Below, piece by piece: positions 9,199-18,810 of a stretch of 64,000 bases of DNA (position 1 is its first letter; every line of letters begins with the position of its first letter). The stretch comes from Candidatus Hydrogenedentota bacterium (GTDB lineage Bacteria > Hydrogenedentota > Hydrogenedentia > Hydrogenedentales > JAEUWI01), in NCBI GenBank assembly GCA_016182605.1, contig JACPGE010000071.1:17910-81909 (forward strand), read 5' to 3'. The notes below the pieces were generated by a model. The model was not told where the DNA came from. It ran no database searches and saw only the letters and a program-made list of their open reading frames with translations. The translations under genes and the position numbers were made by a program.

Positions 9199-9914
9199 GA
9201 TTCCAGGACCTGAAGGAAGAAGTCTGCCGCGTAAACCAGGAGTTGATCCGCGCCGGCCTCGCCACACTCACCTGGGGCAATGCCAGCGGCCTGGATCCCG
9301 CCTTGGGCGTGGTCGCCATCAAACCCAGCGGCGTCCATTGGACCGATCTGACGCCGGAACGGATGGTCGTGCTGGACCTCGAAACGGGAACCGTCGTCGA
9401 AGGCGGCCTCAAACCCTCCTCCGACACCGCAACCCACCTGCACCTCTACCGGGCCTTCGCCGGTCTCGGCGGCATCGTCCATACCCACTCGGCCTACGCC
9501 ACCGCATTTGCACAGGCCGGCCGCGAAATCCCCTGCCTCGGCACCACTCATGCCGATCACTTCTACGGCAATGTCCCCGTGGTGCGGGAACTCAGCCCCG
9601 GCGAGGTCGCCGATGACTACGAACGCAATACGGGCGTGGCCATCACCGACACCTTCGCCACGCGCGCCATCCACCCGCTCCACATGCCTGCGGCACTCTG
9701 CCCCGGGCACGGCCCCTTCGTTTGGGGCGCCTCCCCGGGCACAGCACTTGAAAACGCCATCGCCCTGGAAGCCGTCGCCAAACTCGCCCTGCTCACCCTC
9801 GAACTGAATCCCTCGGCCATGCTGCCCGCGCACGTGCTCGAAAAACATTTCCAGCGAAAACATGGACCCAACGCCTACTACGGCCAGCAAGCACACCGGG
9901 AAACCAAGCCATGA
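9195..9914 (+). CDS. araD: L-ribulose-5-phosphate 4-epimerase
   Basis: Class II aldolase/adducin-fold enzyme of 239 residues that epimerises L-ribulose 5-phosphate to D-xylulose 5-phosphate. Zinc ligands are visible as His96 and His98 in VHTHSAYATAFAQAG and His172 in CPGHGPFVWG, a spacing that matches AraD. The block THADHFYGNVPVVREL followed by an Asp-Tyr-Glu stretch is diagnostic of the epimerase subgroup rather than fuculose-phosphate aldolase. It overlaps araB upstream and the isomerase downstream by four bases each, so the three enzymes are translated as a unit. Confidence 0.95.
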   Translation: MRFQDLKEEVCRVNQELIRAGLATLTWGNASGLDPALGVVAIKPSGVHWTDLTPERMVVLDLETGTVVEGGLKPSSDTATHLHLYRAFAGLGGIVHTHSAYATAFAQAGREIPCLGTTHADHFYGNVPVVRELSPGEVADDYERNTGVAITDTFATRAIHPLHMPAALCPGHGPFVWGASPGTALENAIALEAVAKLALLTLELNPSAMLPAHVLEKHFQRKHGPNAYYGQQAHRETKP

Positions 9915-11344
9915 AACCCAAAGACCAACTCACCTTCGGCATCATCATCGGCAACCGCGGCTTCTTCCCCACGGCACTCTGCGAATCCGGACGCGCCGCC
10001 ATCCTCGCGGCCCTGGAAAAGGCCGGCCACCAGGCAGTACTCCTCTCCGTCGCCGATTCCACCCACGGCAGCGTGGAAAGCCTCGATGAAGCCCGGAAAT
10101 GCGCGGACCTCTTCGACGCGCACCGCCACGACATCGACGGCATTATCGTCACCCTGCCCAACTTCGGCGACGAACGCGCCATCGCAAACGCCATCCGCTG
10201 GTCCGGACTGAAGGTGCCCGTGCTCGTCCAGGCCACCCCCGACGATCCAAAGTCAATGACCATCGCGAACCGGCGCGACAGCTTCTGCGGCAAAATGTCG
10301 GCCTGCAACAACCTCCGGCAATATGACATCCCCTTCACCCTCACCACCCTGCACACCGACTCCCTGGACAGCCCCACCTTCGAGCGCGACCTGAAAAACT
10401 TCGCCGCCACCTGCCGCGTCGTGAGCGCCCTCTGCAACCTCCGCATTGGCGCGCTCGGCGCACGGCCCGCGGCCTTCAACACCGTGCGCTACAGTGAAAA
10501 ACTCCTCGAAGAGTCCGGCATCTCCATCGAAACGCTCGACCTCTACGAATTCTTCGGCCGCCTCCAGAAGCTGGGCGATGCCGACCCCCCGGTCCTGGAG
10601 AAACTCGCCGAAATTAAGGATTACGCCAACACGCGCGCCGTCAAAGAGGAGTACCTCCTGCGCATGGCAAAGTTCGGCGTCACCGTCGACCAATGGATGA
10701 AGGAATGCGCTCTCGACGCCACCGCCATCCAATGCTGGACCGCCATGGAAGAGTTCTTCGGCGTCGTCCCCTGCACCTGCATGAGCATGATGAGCAACAA
10801 ACTTCTCGCAAGCGCCTGCGAAGTCGATATTATGGGCGCCGTCTCCATGGCCGCCCTGGCCGCCGCCAGCCACCGCCCGAGCGCACTCGTCGACTGGAAC
10901 AACAACTACGGCGGCGACCCGGACAAGGGCGTCGTCTTCCATTGCAGCAACCTGCCGAAAGACGTCTTCAACACCGCCCCGGGCGAAAAACCGGAAATGG
11001 ACTATCAGGCAATTATCGCCGGTACCGTCGGCGCGGAAAACACCTACGGCACCGTCCAGGGCCGCATCAAGGCCGACCCCTTCACCTACCTCCGCGTAAG
11101 CACCGGCGATCAACTCGGCATGATCCGCGCCTACGTGGGCTCGGGCAACTTCACCACCGACCCCCTCGAAACCTTCGGTGGATTCGGCGTCTTCGAAGTA
11201 ACCAATCTGCAAGGGCTCCTGCATTTCATCTGCAAGAACGGCTTCGAACACCATGTGGCCATCAACCTCAGTCACTCCGCCGCCGCCGTGGAAGAAGCCC
11301 TCTCAACCTATTTGAATTGGGACGTCTACCACCACAACGGCTAA
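9911..11344 (+). CDS. L-fucose/L-arabinose isomerase-family protein (probable arabinose isomerase)
   Basis: Protein of 477 residues with the FucI/AraA-like fold (COG2407 type): an N-terminal Rossmann-like part (TFGIIIGNRGFFPTALCESG), a middle part with the CSNLP-type segment and a C-terminal beta-barrel. It is not a close match to classical AraA, although it occupies AraA's place behind araB and araD with a four-base overlap. The inferred reaction is aldose-to-ketose isomerisation of L-arabinose to L-ribulose with a divalent metal. D-arabinose or L-fucose isomerisation is the alternative, but the flanking ribulokinase and 4-epimerase argue for L-arabinose. The same arrangement replaces araA in several PVC-type genomes as far as I recall, so this is a known type of non-orthologous replacement. 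Confidence 0.82.
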   Translation: MKPKDQLTFGIIIGNRGFFPTALCESGRAAILAALEKAGHQAVLLSVADSTHGSVESLDEARKCADLFDAHRHDIDGIIVTLPNFGDERAIANAIRWSGLKVPVLVQATPDDPKSMTIANRRDSFCGKMSACNNLRQYDIPFTLTTLHTDSLDSPTFERDLKNFAATCRVVSALCNLRIGALGARPAAFNTVRYSEKLLEESGISIETLDLYEFFGRLQKLGDADPPVLEKLAEIKDYANTRAVKEEYLLRMAKFGVTVDQWMKECALDATAIQCWTAMEEFFGVVPCTCMSMMSNKLLASACEVDIMGAVSMAALAAASHRPSALVDWNNNYGGDPDKGVVFHCSNLPKDVFNTAPGEKPEMDYQAIIAGTVGAENTYGTVQGRIKADPFTYLRVSTGDQLGMIRAYVGSGNFTTDPLETFGGFGVFEVTNLQGLLHFICKNGFEHHVAINLSHSAAAVEEALSTYLNWDVYHHNG

Positions 11345-11384
11345 TCCCGCCGCAGGCGCGCCCGCGGCATCTGGCCGGTGGATC

Positions 11385-12614
11385 TCAGGGAACAAGCGTC
11401 AGCGCGTAGACCCGCTCCACCGGCCTCGCGGCTTCCCGTTGCCGCGCCACAGCTTCTTCATTCAGCGCGGCCAGTGCCGCAAGGGCCTCGGGCGCCTTCC
11501 CATACTCCCCATGGTTGAATCGCACTTCGCGCCACGCCGCAAAATCCAAATCCACCCGGTGCCGGGTAAGCTCCAGCACGCGGGCCGCCTGCTCGCCCAT
11601 GGGTGTTTCGAATGCCGCCAGATTGATCCCCTGCGCCAAGACTTCTGCCGTCGCGTCCGTCACGTCCACACCGTCAATGCTGAGACGGTACACGCCCGGC
11701 TCGAGCCCCGTCACCGAAAGACGCTGCCGGTTAAGCTCCTCCAAGAACGCAGTATGCTTCATCGCCAGCGCATAGTCCTTGTTCATGGGAAAAGGCAACG
11801 CGTCGTCCGATTGACGCCACGTCAGCCCCGAAAGCCCCTCCACCCGCGCGTGCCGCGCCGTCACCACTTTGCCCGAAGCCGCGTCGATCTCCACATCGCT
11901 CACCACGCCCGTCGCCCCCCACGCCTTCAACAACGCCGCAGCCATCACGAGATGCCCGGACGGGCCGGGATGGATCGCGTCGGGAAGGATCTTCACCGCA
12001 TTCGGCGGATCCGCCTGGATCACCGTTTCCACCAGGGCGCGCACCGGCGCATTGAAATCGGCATAATCAAATCCAAGCTCCTTTGCCAACACGCCGGATC
12101 GCTCCGCTATCCGCGCCACAGCCGCGTTGTAGCCCTTAAACTCCGTGTCCGGATGCGCCCAGTCGTCGTAGGGCGAACTTCCCAGCAGCGTGATGCGGCA
12201 TTCAGGCGCAGTCTCCTGCATCAGCGCGATCAGTTTCCGGTACCATTCCTCGTGGACCGCCAGCACCTTGTCGTCGAAACCGGTGTAACCGCCGTCGTTC
12301 ATACCCAGCATCGACGTGATCACCGTCGGCGCGCAGGGCTTCACGTCGCGCGACAGGCGCTCCTCGATCATCCCCATCCAACCGCCCCACGCCGTGTCCC
12401 CGCCCACACCCCGCGGGAAAAACTGCACCTTGAGTTCCGGGTAGCGCGTCAGCACAAACGTCTCCACATAGGTCGTGTAGAGGCGCTGCTCGGTAATGCT
12501 GTCCCCATAGAACACCACCCGATCGCCTTCGCGCAGATAAAAGTCCTTCGCCTCTTCCGCACGCGCGGAAACCAGAACCAGCATACCCAATACGGATAGC
12601 AGCAGTGTTTTCAT
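11385..12614 (-). CDS. Secreted SGNH/GDSL hydrolase (probable carbohydrate esterase)
   Basis: Exported esterase-fold protein of 409 residues. The ATG at 12614 overlaps the permease stop (ATGA) and gives a signal peptide MKTLLLSVLGMLVLVSARA; the long upstream extension of this frame is the shadow of the permease. Block I is FYGDSI with the nucleophile Ser39, and block V is DAIHPGPSGH, giving the Asp and His of the triad. An Asn/Gly block (MLGMNDGGY) is also present. Related enzymes remove acetyl groups from xylan, pectin or rhamnogalacturonan. Last gene of the transporter operon, so a role in de-esterifying the polysaccharide whose sugars are imported is likely but inferred. Confidence 0.85.
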   Translation of the reverse strand: MKTLLLSVLGMLVLVSARAEEAKDFYLREGDRVVFYGDSITEQRLYTTYVETFVLTRYPELKVQFFPRGVGGDTAWGGWMGMIEERLSRDVKPCAPTVITSMLGMNDGGYTGFDDKVLAVHEEWYRKLIALMQETAPECRITLLGSSPYDDWAHPDTEFKGYNAAVARIAERSGVLAKELGFDYADFNAPVRALVETVIQADPPNAVKILPDAIHPGPSGHLVMAAALLKAWGATGVVSDVEIDAASGKVVTARHARVEGLSGLTWRQSDDALPFPMNKDYALAMKHTAFLEELNRQRLSVTGLEPGVYRLSIDGVDVTDATAEVLAQGINLAAFETPMGEQAARVLELTRHRVDLDFAAWREVRFNHGEYGKAPEALAALAALNEEAVARQREAARPVERVYALTLVP

Positions 12615-13468
12615 GACTTGATCGCTCCGGCGGCAATGCCCTGTATGAACTGGCGTTGAAAGAGCAGAAATGCAATCACCAGCGGCAGCGTGGCAAGCAG
12701 GCTCGCCGCCATCACCTGGCCATAGGGCGTGCGCATTTCGCCCTGCAAGAGATAGATCATAAGCGGCAGCGTGTACATCTCGTCCGTGCGCAGCACGATG
12801 AACGCCCACATCAGGTTGTTCCAGTTGCCGATCAGCACGAGGATGCCAAGCGCCGCGAGCGCAGGGCGCAACAGCGGCAGCGCAATGCGCCAGTAGAGGC
12901 CAAACTCGGAACAGCCATCGATGCGCGCCGCATCCAGCAAATCGGGATGAATGTGCTGCTGCACGGACTGACGCATCCAGAATATGCCGAACGCATTGGC
13001 CGCACCGGGAACGATCATCGCCGTGTACGTGTTCACCAACTGCAGCTTCGTCAGGATCGTAAATACCGGGATGAGGGTGACCACCCCGGGAATCATCATG
13101 GTGGCCAGCACAAACGCGAAAAGCCGCTCGCGGCCCGGCGCGTGCGGATAGACCGCAAAGGCATAACCCGCCAGCGAACTGAGAAACAGCGTTAGCGTGC
13201 AATGAAGCACCGCAATGAACACCGAGTTGAAGAAGGAGCGGAAGAACCGCGTCTGCTCAAAGACCTCGTTGAAGTTGCCCAGCTCAAGCGATCGCAAATA
13301 GAACTGCGGCGGCGCCGCAAATATTGCCTCCTTCGACTTGAAGGCTGAGAGGATGAGCCAATAAAACGGAAACAATACCAGCAGCGCCAGCAGGCCCAGC
13401 ATGCCGTACACCACAAACTGCCGCGCCCGCGAGGTGCCGTCCATATCCCGTTGCCGCGCATCTTCCAA
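12611..13468 (-). CDS. Carbohydrate ABC transporter permease, MalG type
   Basis: Inner-membrane permease of 285 residues with six predicted hydrophobic segments beginning at VYGMLGLLALLVLFPFYWLI. The cytoplasmic coupling (EAA) loop is seen in DAARIDGCSEFGLYWRIALP followed by LLRPALAAL, the hallmark of binding-protein-dependent transporters. It pairs with the MalF-type gene just upstream (two bases between) and overlaps the SGNH gene downstream. No ATPase gene is present in the operon; CUT1 sugar importers often share a multitask ATPase encoded elsewhere, which is my assumption here. Confidence 0.93.
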   Translation of the reverse strand: MEDARQRDMDGTSRARQFVVYGMLGLLALLVLFPFYWLILSAFKSKEAIFAAPPQFYLRSLELGNFNEVFEQTRFFRSFFNSVFIAVLHCTLTLFLSSLAGYAFAVYPHAPGRERLFAFVLATMMIPGVVTLIPVFTILTKLQLVNTYTAMIVPGAANAFGIFWMRQSVQQHIHPDLLDAARIDGCSEFGLYWRIALPLLRPALAALGILVLIGNWNNLMWAFIVLRTDEMYTLPLMIYLLQGEMRTPYGQVMAASLLATLPLVIAFLLFQRQFIQGIAAGAIKS

Positions 13469-13470
13469 GG

Positions 13471-14352
13471 CTAGTTCCCCTCCGATCGTTGAAAGCGAAA
13501 GATGAACAGAGTGGCGATAAAGACGAAAAAGGCGACCGTATAGGCAATCGTCGACGCATAGCCAAAGCGGAAATCGACAAAGGACACGTTGAACAGATAC
13601 AGGCCAATATTCAACGAGGACGCGCCCGGCCCCCCGGAGGTCATGACAAAAATCTCGTCAAACATGTATACCGTGCCAATGAGCGACATGATCCCGCAGA
13701 ACAGGAACACCGGGCGCATCAGCGGCAGGGTGATATAGCGAAGCCGCTGCAAGGGCCCCGCACCCTCCAGCAGCGCCGCCTCGTAATACTCCTTCGATAT
13801 GCTTTGCAGCCCCGCAAGCATAAGCACCATGTTGTAGCCCGTCCAACGCCACACAAGCAGTATCGCCAACGCGGGCTTCGACCAATCCTCGTCGACCAAC
13901 CACGGCACGGGCGCGATGCCAAACAGTCCCAGCACGTAATTGAAGATCCCCGATTCATAATCGTAGAGCAGCCCAAAGACCAGCGCCACCACCACCATGG
14001 GCGTTATGACTGGAATGAAGACCGCAGCACGGAAAAACGCCCGCCCGCGAAGCCACCCCGTGTTCAACAGGCACGCCAGAATAAACGCGCCAATCAACAT
14101 GGGCGGCACGTAGAGGAACCCCAGCACGAGCGTGTTCCACAAGGCCTCCCGCAACAACTCATCGCCAAAGAGATTCACAAAATTGTTCAGCCCCACCCAA
14201 TGCGCCTCCGTGAGACCGTCCCAACGGGCGAAACTCAACACGAAGGAGAACACCAGCGGATACAATCCCAGCACCGCGAACAGAATGAAGAAGGGCGAAA
14301 TAAACAGGTAAAAGTGCCGGTACGCCCAAAGACTGCGCCGTTTCGCGCCCAT
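13471..14352 (-). CDS. Sugar ABC transporter permease, MalF type
   Basis: Inner-membrane permease of 293 residues. I start it at the ATG at 14352, whose A is shared with the stop of the solute-binding gene, because the protein then begins MGAKRRSLWAYRHFYLFISP, the normal short cytoplasmic leader before the first membrane segment. Six hydrophobic stretches follow, with the coupling loop YYEAALLEGAGPLQRLRYIT characteristic of CUT1 permeases. It should form the heterodimeric channel with the adjacent MalG-type protein and receive substrate from the binding protein encoded immediately upstream. Confidence 0.93.
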   Translation of the reverse strand: MGAKRRSLWAYRHFYLFISPFFILFAVLGLYPLVFSFVLSFARWDGLTEAHWVGLNNFVNLFGDELLREALWNTLVLGFLYVPPMLIGAFILACLLNTGWLRGRAFFRAAVFIPVITPMVVVALVFGLLYDYESGIFNYVLGLFGIAPVPWLVDEDWSKPALAILLVWRWTGYNMVLMLAGLQSISKEYYEAALLEGAGPLQRLRYITLPLMRPVFLFCGIMSLIGTVYMFDEIFVMTSGGPGASSLNIGLYLFNVSFVDFRFGYASTIAYTVAFFVFIATLFIFRFQRSEGN

Positions 14353-15695
14353 CAGGGCGCCGCCTGCGAAAGCGAGCCGGGCGCTATCTCCCGGTCGAGC
14401 CTGCGCGCCAGACGCGCCTCCAGATCCGCCAGAAATCCCGCGCCGTCCCCCATGCCCCGGCCCGCCCACTTGCCAAGAGACTGCCGCACGTAGAGCCGGG
14501 TCTCCAGCCAATCCTGCGTATGATGCATCACCGGAATCCGTTCCACGTTCTGCGTGAAAAACCTGCGGACAGCCTGCCCGCCGTAAAAAACCAGGGGCTC
14601 ATCAAAAAAGGAATCGCCGTAGACCGTGGTCATCGCGGGAAACAAATTGAAATTCTGATAATGCGCCAGTTGCGACGCAGGCCGGCAGATCATAAACTCC
14701 AGAAAACTCCACGCCGCATCCTTCAATACGCACTGATCCGGAATCACCACCGCCGATCCGCCATAGCTGCTGGTCCGCACACCTCCTGGCGAAAATGCCG
14801 GCAGCGGAAAGACCCCCCAATTGCCCGAGGTGCCCGGAGCGTAATCCTGCAAGAAACCCCCGAACCACGCCGCCATCGGATACGTCGCCACCGTATCCGT
14901 GCTGAAGCTGCCAAAGAAGGGCTGGCTCCAGAATTGAATATTCGCCGTGGTCCCGGCCTCGACAAAGCGCTTCAGCAGTTGGAGCACCTCCAGCGACTCG
15001 GATGAATTCACCGCAATGCGCCCCGCCTCATCGAATATCTGGCCGCCCCGCTGCCGCAGGAGCATCTCAAACATCACGTCCTGAAATCCGGTGGGATGAA
15101 TGAACATGCGGGTCTTGCCGCCGGAAGCCTGAAGTAGCCGTTGGCCGGCCGCCAGGTAGTCCTCCCAAGTCTCGATCTTCCCGGGATCGATGCCGTACCT
15201 CTCAAAGATATCCCGCTTGTAAAACACGCCACATGGGCCAATATCCCAGGGTATCGCATAGATCCGCCCCTCATGCATGCAGTCCTTCCACACGTGCTCC
15301 GGAAAGTCCTTCCAATAGCGCTGCGCTACCTCCGTCAGATCCGTCAGCCGGCCCGTCGCCGCGTACCGCGCCACTTCGGGAAACTGAAGCTGGGTCACAT
15401 CCGGCGCGCCTACCCCTGCCGCAAGCGACAGCATGAAGCGCGCCTGAAGCTGCGCGCCACTCATGTGGATCGTCGCGTGGATATTGGGGTACGTCGCGGA
15501 GAATTCCGGAAGTAGCGCCTTCAACCCGACCGCCGCAATGTTCCAACTGTCCACACGGAGTTCGCCCGCGATACCGGTGGAAGCCGCGGGACCCGGCCCA
15601 AGATAGGGCGGGCCGGCAACGGCAAGGTACGGCGTCACGTTCGAGATCGCAAGGATCGCAAGGGCACGCCCGAACAAACGCCTCACGCCGCTCAT
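14352..15695 (-). CDS. Extracellular sugar-binding protein of ABC transporter
   Basis: Type 1 family solute-binding protein of 447 residues. The ATG at 15695 overlaps the beta-helix stop (ATGA) and yields an export signal (RRLFGRALAILAISNVTPYL). Conserved features of the family are the early ELRVDSW strand, the MLSLAAGVGAPDVTQL segment and the central RIYAIPWDIGPCGVFYKRDI block where the permease-facing lobe begins. No lipobox is evident, so it may be soluble or anchored by an uncleaved signal. It binds mono- or oligosaccharide outside the cytoplasmic membrane and delivers it to the two downstream permeases. Confidence 0.9.
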   Translation of the reverse strand: MSGVRRLFGRALAILAISNVTPYLAVAGPPYLGPGPAASTGIAGELRVDSWNIAAVGLKALLPEFSATYPNIHATIHMSGAQLQARFMLSLAAGVGAPDVTQLQFPEVARYAATGRLTDLTEVAQRYWKDFPEHVWKDCMHEGRIYAIPWDIGPCGVFYKRDIFERYGIDPGKIETWEDYLAAGQRLLQASGGKTRMFIHPTGFQDVMFEMLLRQRGGQIFDEAGRIAVNSSESLEVLQLLKRFVEAGTTANIQFWSQPFFGSFSTDTVATYPMAAWFGGFLQDYAPGTSGNWGVFPLPAFSPGGVRTSSYGGSAVVIPDQCVLKDAAWSFLEFMICRPASQLAHYQNFNLFPAMTTVYGDSFFDEPLVFYGGQAVRRFFTQNVERIPVMHHTQDWLETRLYVRQSLGKWAGRGMGDGAGFLADLEARLARRLDREIAPGSLSQAAP

Positions 15696-17446
15696 CGCGA
15701 GGGCCCATTCTCCGGGCAACGGCAGACATCCACCATGCCGTACTCGTGCGCCCCAATATCCGCACCGCCAAATGCCGGCACAATCGCGCCATAAAAATCG
15801 CGTGGGCCCGGATTGACCCCAAACTGGGTCTGGAGATCCAGCGCCGCGCCAATCAGCGGCGAGTCTTCCATCAAGCGGTAGGCGTGTAGCTGCGCCAGAC
15901 CATGCAGCGAAGCAATCGTGCCCCCCGCTCCGGGCGCGCACAACTTCGGATCCACCTCCAGGCCCGTCCCATCCTCCTGTCCCGACGCCGCCCGCCACGC
16001 CGCCAATCCCATATAATCCGTGCCGGACCACCGGAACCGGGCCGCGCCGGTGGAGTCATAATAGGCGTTCCCGCGAAAATCCCACGCGTCCCCCGGATGG
16101 GGTAAATCCACCAGCGCACGCCCGCTGTGGGAAACGATGAGGTTGTTGTAGAGACGCGTGTTGTAAATGTAGCTCGCGCCTATATCAAGATCGGCAATGC
16201 CCGCCGCTTGCTGCGGTCCCACGAATACCGTGTTGTTGTGCACCAGCGTGCCGCGGATGCCCCCGTTGGAATTCGCCGACCAGAAATGGATCCCCGCCAT
16301 CCCCTCGTTCTGCGTAATGTTGTACCGCACCACATTGTTGGCATACGGATGCGCCTCCTCGAACTGGAAGAGCCCGAAGCCCGCCCCCACATTGTCGTGC
16401 GAGTAGTTGTACTGCATCACACTGTTCGTGACGCCCCCATCCAAATCGAATCCGCCGCCGTCACACCCCGAACGGGACCGGTTGTGGTGCGCTTCGCAAT
16501 GCTGAATCACCACGCCGTTGGCTTCCCACGCCCAAATCCCCACCGGCCCACCGCAGGCGTCGTTCAATGCCCCGTTCTCATACGCCTCGCAAAACTCAAT
16601 CAGCGCGCCGTCCACAAAGGACAGTTGAATGCCGCTCCCGCTGTGCGAAGGCCAGTTGGGCTGCCCGGGGTTGCTGTACACGCGGCAGCCGCGTATCTGG
16701 ATGTCCCGGTGCGCGTAGTGCGCCGTGGCCCCGCTGCGGAACACGCCCCAGGAGAATATGCCGTTGAGCCCGTTGTCATGCACCTGGCAATCCTCGATGC
16801 GAATGCCTTCAAACCCGGGATCCGATGCGTGCCACGACTGCACGTGGACGCCGTTGCGGAAGAAACCGTGTATGTCGAGATCCTTCAACACCACGTGGCG
16901 GAACTTTGCGCCGTTCGCATCGTCCGCCAGCAGATGCACCCCTTCATGGGCGCCCGCGTTCGTCCGGCCTGGGCCCGCGAGTTCCAGATTCCGGAATTCG
17001 AAGCCCCCCGTATTGTATACCGTGATCGCGCTCCCAGAGGGCGGCGCTATCTTCGCTCGGCCCGCGCCAAAACTCGTCACAACGATCGGAGATTCGGCGA
17101 GGCCAACACTGGAAGCGCCAAAGCTCAGTCCCTGGGTAAATACCGCGCCGCCCTCCAACAGGATGCGGTCCCCGGGGCCGAAGGCGCCCGCGTTGACGTT
17201 CGCAAAACTCTGCCACGCCTCCTCGGGCGCCAGCCCGGTGTGGCTGTCGCCGCCGCCCGGCCGCACATAATAATCCGCCGGCGAGGCCGCCTTGGCACGC
17301 GAAGGGGCCGCCCCACGCTCCAAGGCCTGCACATGCGGCGCCAGCGCCACGGGCGGATTCCGGTGGGCGTGTTGCGTGGCGGCGTCAACGGCGAGTGTGA
17401 TCAATATGGCAGCCATCGGCATAGTATATCGGCCGGCTAAGGTCAT
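15692..17446 (-). CDS. Secreted right-handed parallel beta-helix protein (pectate-lyase-like)
   Basis: Exported protein of up to 584 residues; the signal peptide includes MPMAAILITLAVDAATQ, and translation could begin at 17446 or at the ATG eight codons later. After the signal a YYVRPGGGDSHTGLAPEEAW segment marks the start of a right-handed beta-helix, a fold used by pectate lyases, polygalacturonases and alginate epimerases. Repeating Asn/Gly-rich turns (NGVHVQSW, NGLNGIFSW, NTVFVGPQQ) and a terminal GGADIGAHEYG are typical. I see no clear catalytic signature that would choose lyase over glycosidase. It is the first gene of the transporter operon, so it probably attacks the polymer whose products are imported. 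Confidence 0.8.
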   Translation of the reverse strand: MTLAGRYTMPMAAILITLAVDAATQHAHRNPPVALAPHVQALERGAAPSRAKAASPADYYVRPGGGDSHTGLAPEEAWQSFANVNAGAFGPGDRILLEGGAVFTQGLSFGASSVGLAESPIVVTSFGAGRAKIAPPSGSAITVYNTGGFEFRNLELAGPGRTNAGAHEGVHLLADDANGAKFRHVVLKDLDIHGFFRNGVHVQSWHASDPGFEGIRIEDCQVHDNGLNGIFSWGVFRSGATAHYAHRDIQIRGCRVYSNPGQPNWPSHSGSGIQLSFVDGALIEFCEAYENGALNDACGGPVGIWAWEANGVVIQHCEAHHNRSRSGCDGGGFDLDGGVTNSVMQYNYSHDNVGAGFGLFQFEEAHPYANNVVRYNITQNEGMAGIHFWSANSNGGIRGTLVHNNTVFVGPQQAAGIADLDIGASYIYNTRLYNNLIVSHSGRALVDLPHPGDAWDFRGNAYYDSTGAARFRWSGTDYMGLAAWRAASGQEDGTGLEVDPKLCAPGAGGTIASLHGLAQLHAYRLMEDSPLIGAALDLQTQFGVNPGPRDFYGAIVPAFGGADIGAHEYGMVDVCRCPENGPSR

Positions 17447-17477
17447 GAAAAGATCTTTCCAGGGTGCGTTTCAGAGA

Positions 17478-17525
17478 AAGGGGGCCCTTCCCCAGCCGTT
17501 AACCGGTTCAGGGAAGGACCCCCTT
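17478..17525 (-). terminator. Rho-independent-type terminator of the DUF1559 gene
   Basis: On the minus strand the arms AAGGGGGTCCTTCCC and GGGAAGGGCCCCCTT pair over 15 bases with one G-U wobble; on the plus strand the same position would be a mismatch, so the hairpin is designed for minus-strand RNA. A short T-rich stretch (TTTCTCT) follows. It lies 23 bases beyond the stop of the pseudopilin gene at 17548 and isolates it from the transporter operon. Confidence 0.65.
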
Positions 17526-17547
17526 GAAGAAAGCACGGGCCCGCCGC

Positions 17548-18621
17548 TTACTCGTAACCGCTCCAGAGCGGCGTGTACTGATAGACATACTCCCGAAGCT
17601 CCGCCACGGAGTCGCCATTGTCCGCCGGATTCTCTATCGGCGCCTGGGACTGGTACTTCACATACTCCACATGCCCATCCATATACAGGACGTTGGACCC
17701 GCCCGGTATGTGGTTAAAAAAGGACACGCTGCTCCCCGAAAGTCCGGGGTTGTTCGAATTGTTCGCCGCCCACGCGTCATACATCACAAAGATCGTGCTC
17801 TGCGCCTGTGCGGATCCCGCCGGATTGTTGATGTCCGTGATGAAGAAGCGTTCAATCCCCTCCCGGAGCCGGTAAAAGGATTCGGGCCAGGGAGCCCCGC
17901 CATCGTCCGTCGCCCAGTAGTATTCCCCAAGCGACAGCACAATGTCGCTGTCGATATCGCGCATGTTCACGTCGCCAAAGAATTGCCGCGCCCCATACCC
18001 CACACAGCCAATGTCGTCCAGGCCGCCCTCAGCCACGCTGCGCACTTCGCCCTCCGTCATGTACTGGTAACCCTTCGCGATCTGCACCAGAAGCACCTGA
18101 CCCGTCGTGCTCGTCGCATACGGCATGTACACGTACGAGATCGGCATCGACAGCTTGATGTTCAGGCAAAGTGACGCATCCCCCGGATTCGCGGACGCGC
18201 CCACGTTCTCCGCCACGCGCTGAATCTCCGCGGCGTAATCGCTGTTCTGAATGAAGCCCCCAGGCGGATCGTCGCTCCACGTGTTCACCGTCGATCGGGA
18301 ATCCGACGGGCAAATGGCAAGATTCGGATCGTTCCAGTAATCGGGGTAGATCCATTCCGACCCAATTCCCGACGGAAACTGGAAAAGATCGCCCGTAACC
18401 ACCGGAAAGGTCGTCATCCCCGGAGGGTACTGCTCGCCCTTCGCTTCCCCAGAGTACATCTTGCAGATGAGTCCCCATTGTTTCAAATTGTTTTGACAGC
18501 TCGATCGCCGCGCTGCCTCCCGCGCGCGCGCAAGCGCCGGCAAAAGTATGGCCGCGAGAATCCCAATAATGGCAATCACGACCAGCAGTTCTATCAGCGT
18601 AAAGCCTTTCCTGCGTTTCAT
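17548..18621 (-). CDS. DUF1559 pseudopilin-like protein with prepilin N-terminal motif
   Basis: Protein of 357 residues starting [19 protein letters not shown], a canonical type IV prepilin leader: cleavage after Gly, methylated Phe, Glu at +5, then a hydrophobic helix. The block [20 protein letters not shown] and the C-terminal [17 protein letters not shown] are signatures of the DUF1559 family, which is massively expanded in planctomycetes and relatives. These proteins are thought to be processed by a prepilin peptidase and displayed at the surface; their actual role is unsettled. GAGGAG precedes the ATG at 18621. A paralogue lies at 27338. Confidence 0.9.
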   Translation of the reverse strand: MKRRKGFTLIELLVVIAIIGILAAILLPALARAREAARRSSCQNNLKQWGLICKMYSGEAKGEQYPPGMTTFPVVTGDLFQFPSGIGSEWIYPDYWNDPNLAICPSDSRSTVNTWSDDPPGGFIQNSDYAAEIQRVAENVGASANPGDASLCLNIKLSMPISYVYMPYATSTTGQVLLVQIAKGYQYMTEGEVRSVAEGGLDDIGCVGYGARQFFGDVNMRDIDSDIVLSLGEYYWATDDGGAPWPESFYRLREGIERFFITDINNPAGSAQAQSTIFVMYDAWAANNSNNPGLSGSSVSFFNHIPGGSNVLYMDGHVEYVKYQSQAPIENPADNGDSVAELREYVYQYTPLWSGYE

Positions 18622-18810
18622 GGAATGCTCTCCTCTTGATATTCAGTTCTAAGCCCAATTGACATCCTGGATCAAGTTATAAGTGCTGCTCCCGTCCACA
18701 TCGTCTCCGCCTTCCAACGCCCGGTTTCGCCCGGCTCCTTTCCTCTCTACGCGAAACCCTGGGGCTGGCGCCCGCCAATGTGGACCCGGATTAGTCCTGT
18801 TAACGAACAA

